A stretch of 39,203 nt of DNA, taken from Micromonospora phytophila (GTDB lineage Bacteria; Actinomycetota; Actinomycetes; Mycobacteriales; Micromonosporaceae). The stretch spans positions 1 through 39,203 of the forward strand of contig NZ_JAMOKF010000019.1 of NCBI RefSeq assembly GCF_023656545.1, given 5' to 3'. Position 1 is the stretch's first letter; each line of letters opens with the position of its first letter. Below are positions 29,296 to 38,168 of this stretch, in pieces. Made by a program: the position numbers and the translations under genes. The notes below the pieces were generated by a model that was not told where the DNA came from, did not search any database, and saw nothing but the letters and a program-made list of their open reading frames with translations.

Positions 29296-31482
29296 ATGTC
29301 TGAGGCGAATCCGGACGGCGTCTCGCGACGTCGGGTGCTCCGCGACGGGGCGATCATCGCGGCCGCTGTGCCGCCGATGCTGATGATCGAGCCTGGCTCC
29401 GCGCCGGCCCGGGCGGCCGAGGCGATCACGGTCGACCCCCAGCAGCGGTTCATCCGGCTCGCCGGCGGCGGCAACGGGGTCATCTACGCCATCCAGGCCG
29501 ACGGCAGCCTCCTGTGGTACCGGCACCTGGGGTGGCAGACCGGGACGGCGAGCTGGGCGAGCGGATCCGGCCGGCGGATCGGCTCAGGCTGGCACGAGTA
29601 CCGGGCGGTGTTCGGCGGCAACAGCGGTTCCCTGTACGGCGTACGGGCCGACGGGACGGTCCACCTTCGCCGGTACGTGCTCACCGACTCGCTCTCCGGC
29701 GCCGGAACGTGGGTCGACGAGGGCGAGGTCGGCCGGGGCTTCGACCGCTACCCCCGGTTGGCCGGCTTCAACGGCAGCATCTACGGCCAGGACAACAAGG
29801 GCCGGCTGTACTGGCACCACCACGTCCCCGCGCTGCGGAGGTGGACGGCCGCGGGGCTGTACCTCGGCACCGGATTCCAGGACGGCGTACTCCAGGCGGA
29901 CGACTTCAACGTCATCTACGCCTACCGTTACGGCAACCTCCACTGGTACCGCCACCTGGGCGGCCCGCGGTGGGCGTCCGGGTCCGGCATCCAGCTCGGC
30001 GGCGGGTACCGCAACATGGGCTACAACGACGGTCTGTGGTTCGCCGGCCAGGGCGTCCTGTACGGCGTTCCGCCGGACCCGGCGACCGCCACGCAGACCG
30101 GCACCCTCATCCAGCACCGCCTCCTCAACTACCGCTCGGTGGGTCCGGACAACCGGGCGGTCTGGGCCAACAACGGGGTGGCGTCGAAGGTGGGGCGCGG
30201 CTGGACCATGCAGAGCCGGGCCGCCCTCCAGGGCTACCCCAACACCCCGAGCGTCAAGCAGGGGGAGACGGTCCGGGTGGCCGTCTCGACGGGCTTCACG
30301 TCGCTCACCGCGTCCCTGGTCCGCCTGGCGCCGAACACCGCAGAACCCACGGTCGTGACGGACCCGATCCCGGTGACCGGGGGCATCCAGCAGCTTCCGC
30401 CCGGTTTCGTCACCGTGGGCTGCGGCTGGCAGGACCGCCTGACGTACCAGATCCCCGACACCTGGGAGCCCGGCCTCTACGCGGCCCGCCTGGAGGGGCC
30501 GCACCGGCTCCGCCGGTACGTGCCGTTCATCGTCCGCCCGGCGCAGGTGACCAACCCGATCGCGGTCCTGCTGCCCACCTTCACCTACAACGCGTACAAC
30601 ACCTGGGGCGGGCACAGCCAGTACTGCAAGGACCTGGCCGGCCGCCGCCCGTTCACCACCCGCCGGCCGTCCTCGGAGTGGAACGTCGACGACCCGGCGA
30701 TGCGCGACCACACGCTCTTCTCGGACCTGATGCTGCTGCGCTGGATGGCGCGGCAGGGCCTCGCGTACGACTGCTACGAGGACATGGACCTGCACGCCTC
30801 CGGAACGTGGCTGACCCAGTACCGGGTGCTCGTGCTGGCCAGCCACCCGGAGTACTGGTCCGACGCGATGCGGCAGAACCTGGTCAACTACCAGGCCGGC
30901 GGTGGCCGGATCATCTATGCCGGTGGCAACGGCCTGTACGAGCGGGTGCAGGTCGACGCCAGCCGCACCGTCGTGACGTACCGCCGGTCGGACGGGCTGC
31001 GGGACGTCTACTCGGCGCTGGGGCTGCCCGCCTCCCAGTTGGTCGGCGTCAACTACTCCAACCACAGCACGTACGCCCCGTACAAGGTGCTCCGCGACCA
31101 CGAACTCCTCGCCGGTACGGGCCTGACGGTGGGGAGCACCTTCGGCCGGAACGGCTACAACGGCGCGGCGAGCGGTTGGGAGACCGACGCGATGGTCGGC
31201 CTTGCCGGCGAGGCGACCGAGAGCCAGGTGATCGCCCGCGGGCAGAACCCGGGCGGCGGCGCGGCCATGGTGTTCATGGAGAAGCAGAACGGCGCGCTGG
31301 TCTTCAGCGCATCGTCGATCTCCTTCGTCGCCGCCCTCGACAGCGATCCGGCGATGTCGACCCTCTTCCGCAACGTCTTCGACCGGATGCTCGAGCCCGG
31401 CCCGGCGGTCCTGGCCACGAAGGTGCCGATGGAGCGCACCCGACCCGCGCCGGCGGTCCCGGAGCCGATGCACCTCGACTAG
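29296..31482 (+). CDS. Tat-exported tachylectin-like propeller fused to an N,N-dimethylformamidase-like domain
   Basis: A protein of 728 aa. The twin-arginine signal VSRRRVLRDG (about residues 9-18) precedes a short hydrophobic stretch and an AxA site (about residue 36). Residues about 45-300 form repeated tachylectin-2-like blades (GNGVIYAIQADGSLLWYRHLG, GNSGSLYGVRADGTVHLRRYV, DFNVIYAYRYGNLHWYRHLG). Residues about 310-700 resemble the large subunit of N,N-dimethylformamidase (PTFTYNAYNTWGGHSQY, RPSSEWNVDDPAMRDHTLFSDLMLLRWM, GGGRIIYAGGNGLYERV), a hydrolase family with a Ig-like and an amidotransferase-like part. No small subunit lies beside it. A carbohydrate-tethered secreted amidase is a reasonable inference; activity and ligand are unknown. 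Confidence 0.85.
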   Translation: MSEANPDGVSRRRVLRDGAIIAAAVPPMLMIEPGSAPARAAEAITVDPQQRFIRLAGGGNGVIYAIQADGSLLWYRHLGWQTGTASWASGSGRRIGSGWHEYRAVFGGNSGSLYGVRADGTVHLRRYVLTDSLSGAGTWVDEGEVGRGFDRYPRLAGFNGSIYGQDNKGRLYWHHHVPALRRWTAAGLYLGTGFQDGVLQADDFNVIYAYRYGNLHWYRHLGGPRWASGSGIQLGGGYRNMGYNDGLWFAGQGVLYGVPPDPATATQTGTLIQHRLLNYRSVGPDNRAVWANNGVASKVGRGWTMQSRAALQGYPNTPSVKQGETVRVAVSTGFTSLTASLVRLAPNTAEPTVVTDPIPVTGGIQQLPPGFVTVGCGWQDRLTYQIPDTWEPGLYAARLEGPHRLRRYVPFIVRPAQVTNPIAVLLPTFTYNAYNTWGGHSQYCKDLAGRRPFTTRRPSSEWNVDDPAMRDHTLFSDLMLLRWMARQGLAYDCYEDMDLHASGTWLTQYRVLVLASHPEYWSDAMRQNLVNYQAGGGRIIYAGGNGLYERVQVDASRTVVTYRRSDGLRDVYSALGLPASQLVGVNYSNHSTYAPYKVLRDHELLAGTGLTVGSTFGRNGYNGAASGWETDAMVGLAGEATESQVIARGQNPGGGAAMVFMEKQNGALVFSASSISFVAALDSDPAMSTLFRNVFDRMLEPGPAVLATKVPMERTRPAPAVPEPMHLD

Positions 31483-31489
31483 TCACGGC

Positions 31490-31527
31490 CGGGTGGCGGC
31501 CGGGGGAAACTCCGGTTCCGCCACCCG
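31490..31527 (+). terminator. Terminator of the tachylectin/DMFase-like gene
   Basis: CGGGTGGCGG and CCGCCACCCG (10-bp arms) with an inner CCGG/CCGG pair around GGGAAACT, 7 nt after the stop. Confidence 0.7.
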
Positions 31528-31660
31528 CCGCCGGGCTTCCGCCGGCCGCTGCCTCCGGGCGCGTTTCCGCAGCTCATCGGGCTGGGCCGAGCGGTCCACG
31601 CGGGGTCGGATGATCGGCTACACGTTTCGCCGCAATTCCGGCTAAAACAGCATGGTCACG

Positions 31661-31691
31661 TTGACTTCGGAAGTGCTTCCTTCGTTACGGT
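31661..31691 (+). promoter_or_regulatory. Candidate promoter of the RlpA-like gene
   Basis: TTGACT (31661-31666) and TACGGT (31686-31691, 19-bp spacer) or GTTACG (31684-31689, 17-bp). It supports the GTG 31730 start over ATG 31652. The rest of 31528-31660 shows nothing. Confidence 0.5.
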
Positions 31692-31729
31692 CCGACCCGG
31701 TTTGCTCAGATAACGAAAGGACCGGGCTG

Positions 31730-32362
31730 GTGGCTGGCAGGCACTCGCGTACCCGTAGGTTCTCCTCTCCCGCCGGCATCGCCGCCACCGCCGCCCTCGG
31801 CGTCGCGCTGGCGGTCGGCGGCACCGTCGGGGCCGTCCAGCTGACCTCCGGCGCCGAACCCGAGCGGCCCGTCGCCGTCGACCTGACGCCGACCGAGGTC
31901 CCGACCGCCACGCCCGGTTCTCCCGCCGCGTCCCGGAGCAGCAGCCCCAGCGCCGCGTCGAGCCCGACCGCGAGCGCGACGGCGAGCCGCTCGACGCAGG
32001 CACCGTCGCGGAGCAAGCCCCGGACCGCGACGCCGAAGCCGACCGCGACGACGAAGACCAGCACGGCCCGTCCGGTCGTGCAGACCGGATCCTGCGGCGC
32101 CTCGTTCTACTCGGAGGGGCAGCTCACCGCCAACGGCGAGAACTTCGACCCGTCCGCCCTGACCGCCGCCCACAAGACCCTGCCGTTCGACACGAAGGTC
32201 CGGGTGACCAACCCGGCCAACGGCAAGTCCGTGACCGTGCGGATCAACGACCGGGGGCCGTTCATCGAGGGCCGGTGCCTGGACCTGTCCCGGGCCGCGT
32301 TCGGTGCGATCGCGTCGCTCGACGCCGGTCACGTCGAGGTCCGCTACGAGGTCCTGGGCTGA
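31730..32362 (+). CDS. RlpA-like double-psi beta-barrel protein
   Basis: A protein of 210 aa. The N-terminus has an uncleaved or cleavable membrane segment (about residues 15-40, [24 protein letters not shown]). A long Ser/Thr/Pro/Ala-rich linker (about 45-115) leads to a C-terminal DPBB domain (about 120-210) with [28 protein letters not shown] and [21 protein letters not shown]. RlpA proteins are lytic transglycosylases or wall-binding barrels acting at the septum; the His of AAHKTLPF and Asp of NDRGPF match the catalytic positions. GTG 31730 is chosen because AAAGGA lies 8 nt upstream and a promoter overlaps the longer version. Confidence 0.83.
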   Translation: MAGRHSRTRRFSSPAGIAATAALGVALAVGGTVGAVQLTSGAEPERPVAVDLTPTEVPTATPGSPAASRSSSPSAASSPTASATASRSTQAPSRSKPRTATPKPTATTKTSTARPVVQTGSCGASFYSEGQLTANGENFDPSALTAAHKTLPFDTKVRVTNPANGKSVTVRINDRGPFIEGRCLDLSRAAFGAIASLDAGHVEVRYEVLG

Positions 32363-32462
32363 GCCCGTGCCGGACGGCGATCGGCCGGGCGGCGCGATCC
32401 GCCCGGCCAGAACCTCCTCGGACGACGGGTCAGGTTCATTCACCCGTTCACGTCGATCAGGC

Positions 32463-33590
32463 ATGCTGTCCCTCGTACGCACGCAACCCTTTCAGTCGGG
32501 CCGTGGCCTGCTGAGCCCTGGATCCCGCGCCGGACTCGGCGCGGCCCTCGTCCTGCTCGCGATCGTCTCCACGGTCGAGTTGGCCGACGGTCGGGCAGCG
32601 AACTACATCGCGCTCATGGTGGCCGCGCCGTTCCTGGCCGCGGCGCTGGCGTCCTGGCGGGTCGTGCTCGGGGTGGGCGCCGCCGCCACGGCGCTCGGGG
32701 CCAGCTTCGCGTTGGGCGAGCAGACCGTCTCGCTCTCCACGGCGGTCGCCGTCGCCGGCATCGCGCTGGGCACCGCCATCGCGGGGGCCACGGCGGCGGT
32801 ACGGCAGCGGCAGGCGCAGCAGATCGCGGAACTGTCGAAGCTGGCGGCGGTGGCCCAACAGGCGGTGCTGCGCCCGCTCGGGCCGCAGGTCGGCACGCTG
32901 GCGGTGGCCGGCCGATACATCTCCTCCACGGCCACGGCGGAGATCGGCGGGGACCTGTACGAGGCGGTCGACACCCCGTACGGCGTGCGGATGATCATCG
33001 GTGACGTGCGGGGCAAGGGGCTGGACGCCGTCCGGCTGGCCAGCATCGTGCTCGGCTCGTACCGGCACGTGGCCTACGAGCGGGCCGACCTGCGGGCGAT
33101 CGTGACCGACCTGGACCGCGCGGTGGCCCGCAGCGTCGGCGACGAGGACTTCGTCACCGCCGCGCTGGTCGAGGAGCGGGGCGGCACGCTCACCATCGTC
33201 AACTGCGGTCACCCCCCGCCCCTGCTGCTGCGCCGGGGCGCGGTGATCCCGCTCGAACCGCCGGCCCCCGCGCCGCCGCTCGGGTTCATGCCGGTGGTAC
33301 GCCCCCGCGTCGAGCGGCTGGAGCCCGGTGACCGGTTGCTGCTCTTCACCGACGGGCTCGGCGAGGCCCGCCGGGACGGGGAGTTCTTCCCGACCGCCGA
33401 CCGGGCCTGGCGGCTGCTCGGCCACGGCACGGTCGCCGACGGGCTGGCGTCGCTGGAGACCGCCCTGGTGGAGTGGGTGCACGGCCGGCTCGACGACGAC
33501 ATCGCCCTGGTGCTGATGGAGTACGCCGGCCCACGCAGCGGCGTGACCGCCGCCGTGCCGAGCTGGGAGGTCGGCGCGGCCGAGAGTTGA
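32463..33590 (+). CDS. PP2C/SpoIIE-family serine/threonine phosphatase, membrane-bound
   Basis: A protein of 375 aa. Residues about 20-120 hold three or four membrane helices ([64 protein letters not shown]), followed by a short coil ([20 protein letters not shown]) and the SpoIIE/PP2C phosphatase domain (about 145-360). [27 protein letters not shown] carries the metal-binding aspartates, and [20 protein letters not shown] and [12 protein letters not shown] the others. Such proteins dephosphorylate anti-sigma antagonists; the partner is not in the window. It starts 100 bp after the RlpA-like gene on the same strand and may be co-transcribed. Confidence 0.9.
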   Translation: MLSLVRTQPFQSGRGLLSPGSRAGLGAALVLLAIVSTVELADGRAANYIALMVAAPFLAAALASWRVVLGVGAAATALGASFALGEQTVSLSTAVAVAGIALGTAIAGATAAVRQRQAQQIAELSKLAAVAQQAVLRPLGPQVGTLAVAGRYISSTATAEIGGDLYEAVDTPYGVRMIIGDVRGKGLDAVRLASIVLGSYRHVAYERADLRAIVTDLDRAVARSVGDEDFVTAALVEERGGTLTIVNCGHPPPLLLRRGAVIPLEPPAPAPPLGFMPVVRPRVERLEPGDRLLLFTDGLGEARRDGEFFPTADRAWRLLGHGTVADGLASLETALVEWVHGRLDDDIALVLMEYAGPRSGVTAAVPSWEVGAAES

Positions 33591-33676
33591 GTGCCGCGTC
33601 CGGTTCCGACCATCGCCAGCACGTCGGCCGCAACCTGAACGGGAAGTGTGTAATCGCCGTCACTTCGGTAAGCGGC

Positions 33677-33703
33677 TTGTCGCTTCCTACCCGCGAGTAA
33701 TAC
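33677..33703 (+). promoter_or_regulatory. Promoter of the FadE5-like gene
   Basis: TAATAC (33698-33703) is a good -10, with TTGTCG (33677-33682, 15-bp spacer) or the offset CTTGTC (16-bp) as -35. Transcription would begin about 33710, directly at the operator. Confidence 0.52.
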
Positions 33704-33710
33704 AGTCAGG

Positions 33711-33726
33711 GTTACTGATCGGTAAC
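33711..33726. promoter_or_regulatory. Palindromic operator GTTAC-N6-GTAAC upstream of the FadE5-like gene
   Basis: GTTACTGATCGGTAAC, matching the element at 1730-1745 at 14 of 16 positions. It sits at the predicted start site of transcription, 27 bp before the ATG, where a repressor would block initiation. Confidence 0.72.
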
Positions 33727-33753
33727 ACCTGTCCGGAAGCGGGGCCAGCGAGC

Positions 33754-35610
33754 ATGACCCACTACAAGAGCAACCTTCGGGACCTCGAGTTCAATCTGTT
33801 CGAGGTCTTCGGGGCGGACCGGGCGTTCGGCCAGGAGCCGTACTCCGACCTCGACATCGACACCGCGCGCAGCTTCCTCGCCGAGGTCGACCGACTCGCC
33901 CGCGAGGATCTGGCCGCCAGCTACACGGACAGCGACCGGAACCCGCCGGTCTTCGACCCGGCCACGCACACCGCGCCGCTGCCGGAGTCGTTCAAGAAGT
34001 CGTACCAGGCGTTCATGGACTCCGAGTTCTGGCGGCTGGACCTCCCGCCGGCCCTGGGCGGCACCAACGCGCCGCGGGCCCTCTGGTGGGCGCTCGCCGA
34101 GCTGGTGCTCGGCTCGAACGCGCCGGTCTGGATGTACGCCTCCGGCCCGTCCTTCGCGCACGTGCTGCACGTCGAGGGCACCGAGCAGCAGAAGAAGTGG
34201 GCCAAGCTCTTCATCGACAAGCAGTGGGGCTCCACGATGGTGCTCACCGAGCCGGACGCCGGTTCGGACGTGGGCGCCGGCCGCACCCGGGCGATCCAGC
34301 AGCCGGACGGCTCGTGGCACATCGAGGGCGTGAAGCGCTTCATCACCTCGGGCGAGCACGACCTGACCGACAACATCGTCCACTACGTGCTGGCCCGCCC
34401 GGTCGGCGTCGAGGGCGTCGGCGGTCCGGGCACCAAGGGCCTGTCGCTCTTCGTCGTGCCGAAGTACCACTTCGACGAGAACACCGGCGAGCTGGGCGAG
34501 CGCAACGGCGTCTACGCCACCAACGTCGAGCACAAGATGGGCCTGAAGGTCTCCAACACCTGCGAGGTGACCTTCGGCGAGCACGGCGTACCGGCCAAGG
34601 GCTGGCTGCTGGGCGAGAAGCACGACGGCATCCGGCAGATGTTCATGATCATCGAGTACGCCCGGATGATGGTCGGCACGAAGGCGATCGCCACCCTCTC
34701 CACGGGCTACCTGAACGCCCTCGAGTACGCCAAAAACCGGGTGCAGGGCGCCGACCTGCTCCAGATGTCGGACAAGACCGCCCCCCGGGTGACCATCACC
34801 CACCACCCGGACGTGCGCCGTTCGCTGCTGCTGCAGAAGTCGTACGCCGAGGGCCTGCGCGCCCTGGTCTGCTACACCGCGTCCTGGCAGGACAAGATCG
34901 CCATCGCCGAGGCGGCCGGTGACGAGAAGGCGACGAAGCTGGCGAAGCGGGTCAACGACCTGCTGCTCCCGCTGGTCAAGGGCGTCGGCTCGGAGCGGGC
35001 GTACGAGCTGCTCGGCCACGAGTCGCTGCAGACCTACGGTGGCTCCGGCTTCCTCCAGGACTACCCCCTGGAGCAGTACGTCCGGGACGCCAAGATCGAC
35101 ACCCTCTACGAGGGCACCACCGCGATCCAGAGCCTCGACCTGATCTTCCGGAAGATCGTCCGGGACAACGGCAAGGCCCTGATGGCCGTCGCCGGCGAGA
35201 TCCAGGAGTTCATCGCCACCGAGGCCGGCAACGGTCAGCTCAAGGAGGAGCGGCAGGCGCTCGGCAAGGCGCTCGCCGAGATCCAGAACATCCTCGGCGT
35301 GATGACCGGCTGGCTCGCCGAGGCGCAGGGCGGCGACGCCCGGTCCCTCTACAAGGTCGGCCTGAGCAGCCGCCGCTTCCTCCTGGCCATCGGCGACCTC
35401 GTCGTCGGCTGGCTGCTGCAGAAGCAGGCCGACGTGGCGCTGAATGCCCTGGCCGGCGAGGTCTCCGCCGCCGACAAGGCGTTCTACGCCGGCAAGGTGG
35501 CCGCCGCCCGCTTCTTCGCCCGCGAGGTGCTGCCCCGCATCGGCGCCGACCGGCGGATCATCGAGGGTGCCGACCTGGACATCATGGACCTCCCGGAGGA
35601 GGCCTTCTGA
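33754..35610 (+). CDS. fadE5: FadE5-type acyl-CoA dehydrogenase
   Basis: A protein of 618 aa, the length of the long FadE5 subfamily rather than the ~390 aa of ordinary acyl-CoA dehydrogenases. The N-terminus [20 protein letters not shown] and [22 protein letters not shown] closely follow mycobacterial FadE5. The FAD-binding segments [17 protein letters not shown] and [14 protein letters not shown] lie at about residues 163-215, and the catalytic glutamate is in [10 protein letters not shown] (about residue 453). A helical C-terminal extension (about 500-618) is specific to this subfamily. It oxidises acyl-CoA esters in beta-oxidation, passing electrons to ETF and, in mycobacteria, onward to EtfD. 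The operator it shares with the EtfD-like gene fits that partnership. Confidence 0.93.
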   Translation: MTHYKSNLRDLEFNLFEVFGADRAFGQEPYSDLDIDTARSFLAEVDRLAREDLAASYTDSDRNPPVFDPATHTAPLPESFKKSYQAFMDSEFWRLDLPPALGGTNAPRALWWALAELVLGSNAPVWMYASGPSFAHVLHVEGTEQQKKWAKLFIDKQWGSTMVLTEPDAGSDVGAGRTRAIQQPDGSWHIEGVKRFITSGEHDLTDNIVHYVLARPVGVEGVGGPGTKGLSLFVVPKYHFDENTGELGERNGVYATNVEHKMGLKVSNTCEVTFGEHGVPAKGWLLGEKHDGIRQMFMIIEYARMMVGTKAIATLSTGYLNALEYAKNRVQGADLLQMSDKTAPRVTITHHPDVRRSLLLQKSYAEGLRALVCYTASWQDKIAIAEAAGDEKATKLAKRVNDLLLPLVKGVGSERAYELLGHESLQTYGGSGFLQDYPLEQYVRDAKIDTLYEGTTAIQSLDLIFRKIVRDNGKALMAVAGEIQEFIATEAGNGQLKEERQALGKALAEIQNILGVMTGWLAEAQGGDARSLYKVGLSSRRFLLAIGDLVVGWLLQKQADVALNALAGEVSAADKAFYAGKVAAARFFAREVLPRIGADRRIIEGADLDIMDLPEEAF

Positions 35611-35672
35611 TCCACGCCGTCGCGCGCTCCGGACGCGCGGCGGTGCCGGCATCGACCCGGCAGTGACCCGGT

Positions 35673-35708
35673 ACGACGGCCGGCGGGCAACAGCCCGCCG
35701 GCCGTCGT
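35673..35708 (+). terminator. Terminator of the FadE5-like gene
   Basis: Perfect 16-bp arms (ACGACGGCCGGCGGGC and complement) with an AACA loop, 62 nt after the stop. Confidence 0.85.
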
Positions 35709-35796
35709 CTGGTTCGGCTCTCTGCTCTCCCTCGCACCTGCTCTGGTTCGGCTCTCTTCTCTCCGTCGGACCTGCTCTGGTTCGGCCCTTTGCTCT
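35709..35796. repeat. Tandem 34-bp repeats, about 2.6 copies
   Basis: Units begin at 35709, 35743 and 35777, each starting CTGGTTCGGC. Copies 1 and 2 differ at three positions; copy 3 is cut short at the following inverted repeat. No coding function is evident. Confidence 0.85.
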
Positions 35797-35858
35797 GCAC
35801 CCATCCACGCACCGGGGATCGCCGACGCCTGGTGCGCGGATGGGTGCAGAGCAAAGGG
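35786..35858. repeat. Large inverted repeat (28-bp arms)
   Basis: 35786-35813 begins CCCTTTGCTCTGCACCC; 35831-35858 is its reverse complement with one mismatch, around a 17-nt loop. It is a possible REP-type or MITE-like element. The remaining 35859-36091 is GC-rich, holds two copies of GGGTAACCG (about 36006 and 36027), and shows no gene. Confidence 0.85.
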
Positions 35859-36091
35859 GGGGATTCGGTGGTCCCGGCCGGCGGGCACCGCCGAGGGTGG
35901 CCTGCTCAGCTTGCTGCCCCCGTGGGGTCGTCGGAGCGCGGGCGGCAGGGGGCAGAAAGAGGGGGTGAGGGGCGGGGCGGAGTGGTAGGGAATTGTCGGT
36001 GCGGCCGGGTAACCGGCCGGTGTGGCGGGTAACCGTCGCGGGGCCACGTCAGAGAACGCCCAGAGCCACCGCACGGGGGAGTGCAGCGCAC

Positions 36092-36361
36092 ATGGGCATT
36101 GGTAGCGGGATCTTCCTGATCGCGATCGGCGCGATCCTGACCTTCGCCATCAGAGCCAACGTCTGGTGGATCGACCTGCGCGCGGTCGGCTGGGTGTTCA
36201 TCCTGGCCGGGCTGGGCGTACTGCTCACCACGCTGTGGTTCTGGCAGGACCGGCGCAAGCGGGCGCGGACCCTCATCGTGGAGGAAAACCGGCTTTCGCA
36301 CCCCACCGCGATGATGCCGCCGCCACCCGACCCGCCGCCGCCGACGGCGCCCCCCTCCTGA
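36092..36361 (+). CDS. DUF6458 family small membrane protein (copy 1)
   Basis: A protein of 89 aa. It begins MGIGSGIFLIAIGAILTFAI, two membrane helices (about residues 4-22 and 32-50, GWVFILAGLGVLLTTLWFW) with a loop NVWWIDLRAV between them, then a basic segment and a Pro-rich tail. The MGIGxxIFLIAxGAI start is the signature of DUF6458, found across actinobacteria with unknown function. Its paralog lies 985 bp downstream, beyond a SixA-like gene on the other strand. Confidence 0.85.
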   Translation: MGIGSGIFLIAIGAILTFAIRANVWWIDLRAVGWVFILAGLGVLLTTLWFWQDRRKRARTLIVEENRLSHPTAMMPPPPDPPPPTAPPS

Positions 36362-36393
36362 GCCGCCCCGAACAGCCCGAAAAGTGCACCGCC

Positions 36394-36428
36394 CTGAGCC
36401 ACCCGCCGGACGCCGGCGGGTGGCTCAG
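36394..36428. terminator. Bidirectional terminator between copy-1 DUF6458 gene and SixA-like gene
   Basis: Perfect 16-bp arms (CTGAGCCACCCGCCGG and complement) with an ACG loop. The stop codon of the SixA-like gene lies inside the right arm. Confidence 0.82.
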
Positions 36429-36961
36429 CCGCGTGCGGTGTGCCGGGCGGTGATGGCGGCCCGTCCCCGGTCCAGTTCCGCCCAGCCGACGGTGGGACGA
36501 TGCACGACTATGTCGCTGGTGCGCAGTTCGTCGCGGTCCGCCCGCTCCGGGTCGAGCAGGGCGGAGAGCAGCGAGATTCCGGGGTTGTGGGCGATCAGCA
36601 GCACCGTGCGGGCATCGGGCTCGACCTGCCTGACCAGCGCCAGCAGGTCCTCCGGATGCGCCTCGTACGCGTCTGACTCGTAGCGCACGACGGGCGCCGG
36701 CCCCGCGGGGCCACCCTCGGGCGGTGAACCGGTCATGCCCAGCGCGACGCCGTGCCACGTCTCCCGGGTGCGCCGGGCGGCCGAGCAGATGACCACGTCC
36801 GGCAGCAACTCGTGCCGGGCCAGCCAGGCGCCGGCCGCGGCGGCGTCGGCGCGTCCCCGGCTGGCCAGCGGGCGGTCGGTGTCAGGCGGCTCCCCGGGCA
36901 CCTCCGCCTTGGCGTGCCGGAGCAGCACCAGCGTCCGATCCTCGGCGTGAACGTCCGTCAT
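36425..36961 (-). CDS. SixA-like histidine phosphatase
   Basis: A protein of 178 aa of the phosphoglycerate-mutase-like superfamily. LVLLRHAKAE (about residues 11-20) carries the RH motif with the phospho-accepting histidine, followed by DRPLASRGRADA; ICSAARRTRET (about 58-68) and LLIAHNPGIS (about 120-129) supply the second arginine and histidine. The size and RHAKA motif match SixA, a phosphohistidine phosphatase, but the substrate here is unknown. ATG 36961 is the start. It is flanked by two DUF6458 genes on the plus strand. Confidence 0.88.
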   Translation of the reverse strand: MTDVHAEDRTLVLLRHAKAEVPGEPPDTDRPLASRGRADAAAAGAWLARHELLPDVVICSAARRTRETWHGVALGMTGSPPEGGPAGPAPVVRYESDAYEAHPEDLLALVRQVEPDARTVLLIAHNPGISLLSALLDPERADRDELRTSDIVVHRPTVGWAELDRGRAAITARHTARG

Positions 36962-37076
36962 GCCCCCAGCTTGCCCGATTGGCGATCACAGCGCCGGGGT
37001 AAGTCGATGGATGCCGCTACCTCACCGATGGCCGCGGCGGGCGAATAAGCCAGGTGACAGCCGAGGAGGCGACGAA

Positions 37077-37364
37077 ATGGGCATTGGTGGCAGCATCTTC
37101 CTGATCGCACTGGGTGCGATCTTCGCGTTCGCCGTGGAGGCGGATCTTGGTTGGCTCAACCTGAGCGTCGTCGGCTGGGTGCTGATGCTCGCCGGGGTGG
37201 CGGCCCTGCTGACCACCCTCTACTTCTGGAACTCGCGCCGCCGCACCGTGGTCGCCACCCCGGTCCGGGAGGACCGGGTGGTCGCCGACCGGGTCGTGCC
37301 GGTGCAGGACGACCGGATCGTGCAGGAGTACCGCGAGGTTCGTCGGCCGGGTCGCACGGTCTGA
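37077..37364 (+). CDS. DUF6458 family small membrane protein (copy 2)
   Basis: A protein of 95 aa, paralogous to copy 1: MGIGGSIFLIALGAIFAFAV and GWVLMLAGVAALLTTLYFW form two helices around ADLGWLNLSVV. The tail is charged and contains repeated DRVV/DRIV units (VREDRVVADRVVPVQDDRIVQ), unlike the Pro-rich tail of copy 1. A good ribosome site (GAGGAGG) lies 7 nt before the ATG. A terminator follows. Confidence 0.87.
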   Translation: MGIGGSIFLIALGAIFAFAVEADLGWLNLSVVGWVLMLAGVAALLTTLYFWNSRRRTVVATPVREDRVVADRVVPVQDDRIVQEYREVRRPGRTV

Positions 37365-37380
37365 CCTTCCGACCACCGCC

Positions 37381-37415
37381 CTCCGGGGGCTCCGCACGTG
37401 GCGGGGCCCCCGGAG
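37381..37415 (+). terminator. Terminator after the second DUF6458 gene
   Basis: CTCCGGGGGC (37381-37390) and GCCCCCGGAG (37406-37415), perfect 10-bp arms around 15 nt, 16 nt after the stop. Confidence 0.78.
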
Positions 37416-37465
37416 CGTGTGGTCGCCCATCCCGGGATGCGATCGTCCGTGCCGGCAGGCGGCGC

Positions 37466-38143
37466 TCAGGCGAAGATCGCGAAGTAGATCGCGATGTGGT
37501 GGCTCAGCGCCGCCACCAGCGTGCAGGCGTGGAAGAACTCGTGGTGGCCGAAGACCGTGGGCCAGGGGTTTGGCCGGCGCAGCGCGTAGAAGACCGCGCC
37601 GACGCTGTAGATCGCGCCGCCGACCGCCAGCAGCACCAGGGCGGTGACTCCGCCCTCGCTCAGGATGTCGGGGAGCATCGCGACCGAGACCCAGCCGAGC
37701 GCCAGGTAGAGCGGTGCGGAGACCCAACGCGGGGCGTGCGGCCAGATCATCTTGAGGGCCACCCCGGCCAGCGCGCCGCCCCACACCAGCGACAGCATGA
37801 TCGCCGCCGGTCGGGTGTCCAGCAGCAGGGCGCAGAACGGCGTGTACGTGCCGGCGATGAACAAGAAGATCATCGAGTGGTCCATCCGGCGCATGATCTG
37901 GTAGCCGCGCTCGGACCAGACCCGCCGGTGGTAGAGGGCGCTGGTGCCGAAGAGCCCGCAGATGGTCAGGCTGTAGATGAGGCAGCTGACCAGGGGGGCC
38001 CAGCCGGGTCGGGTGGCGGCGATCGCGCAGAGCACGATGCCGCAGACGAGGGCGACGAAGAACGCGTACGTGTGCAGCCAGCCGCGCATCCGGGGCTTAC
38101 CGATGTCGACCGGCTTCAGTCGCAGGGGGGCGGAGGTGGTCAC
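37466..38143 (-). CDS. Hemolysin III/PAQR family membrane protein (TrhA-like)
   Basis: A protein of 225 aa with seven membrane helices. SALYHRRVW (about residues 68-76), MDHSMIFLFIAGTYTPF (about 87-103) and FGHHEFFHACTLVAALSHHIAIYF (about 197-220) carry the conserved His/Asp/Ser residues that bind a metal in PAQR proteins. Bacterial TrhA homologs influence membrane energetics and lipid homeostasis; true hemolysis is unlikely. GTG 38143 is the start. It is divergent from pxpB, with a palindromic site between them (38169-38186). Confidence 0.9.
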   Translation of the reverse strand: MTTSAPLRLKPVDIGKPRMRGWLHTYAFFVALVCGIVLCAIAATRPGWAPLVSCLIYSLTICGLFGTSALYHRRVWSERGYQIMRRMDHSMIFLFIAGTYTPFCALLLDTRPAAIMLSLVWGGALAGVALKMIWPHAPRWVSAPLYLALGWVSVAMLPDILSEGGVTALVLLAVGGAIYSVGAVFYALRRPNPWPTVFGHHEFFHACTLVAALSHHIAIYFAIFA

Positions 38144-38168
38144 GGGATAAGGTTACGGCAGCGTAGGT

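Noticed and set aside
33712..35808. 698-codon minus-strand frame opposite fadE5
   Set aside because: Antisense shadow of a highly conserved acyl-CoA dehydrogenase.
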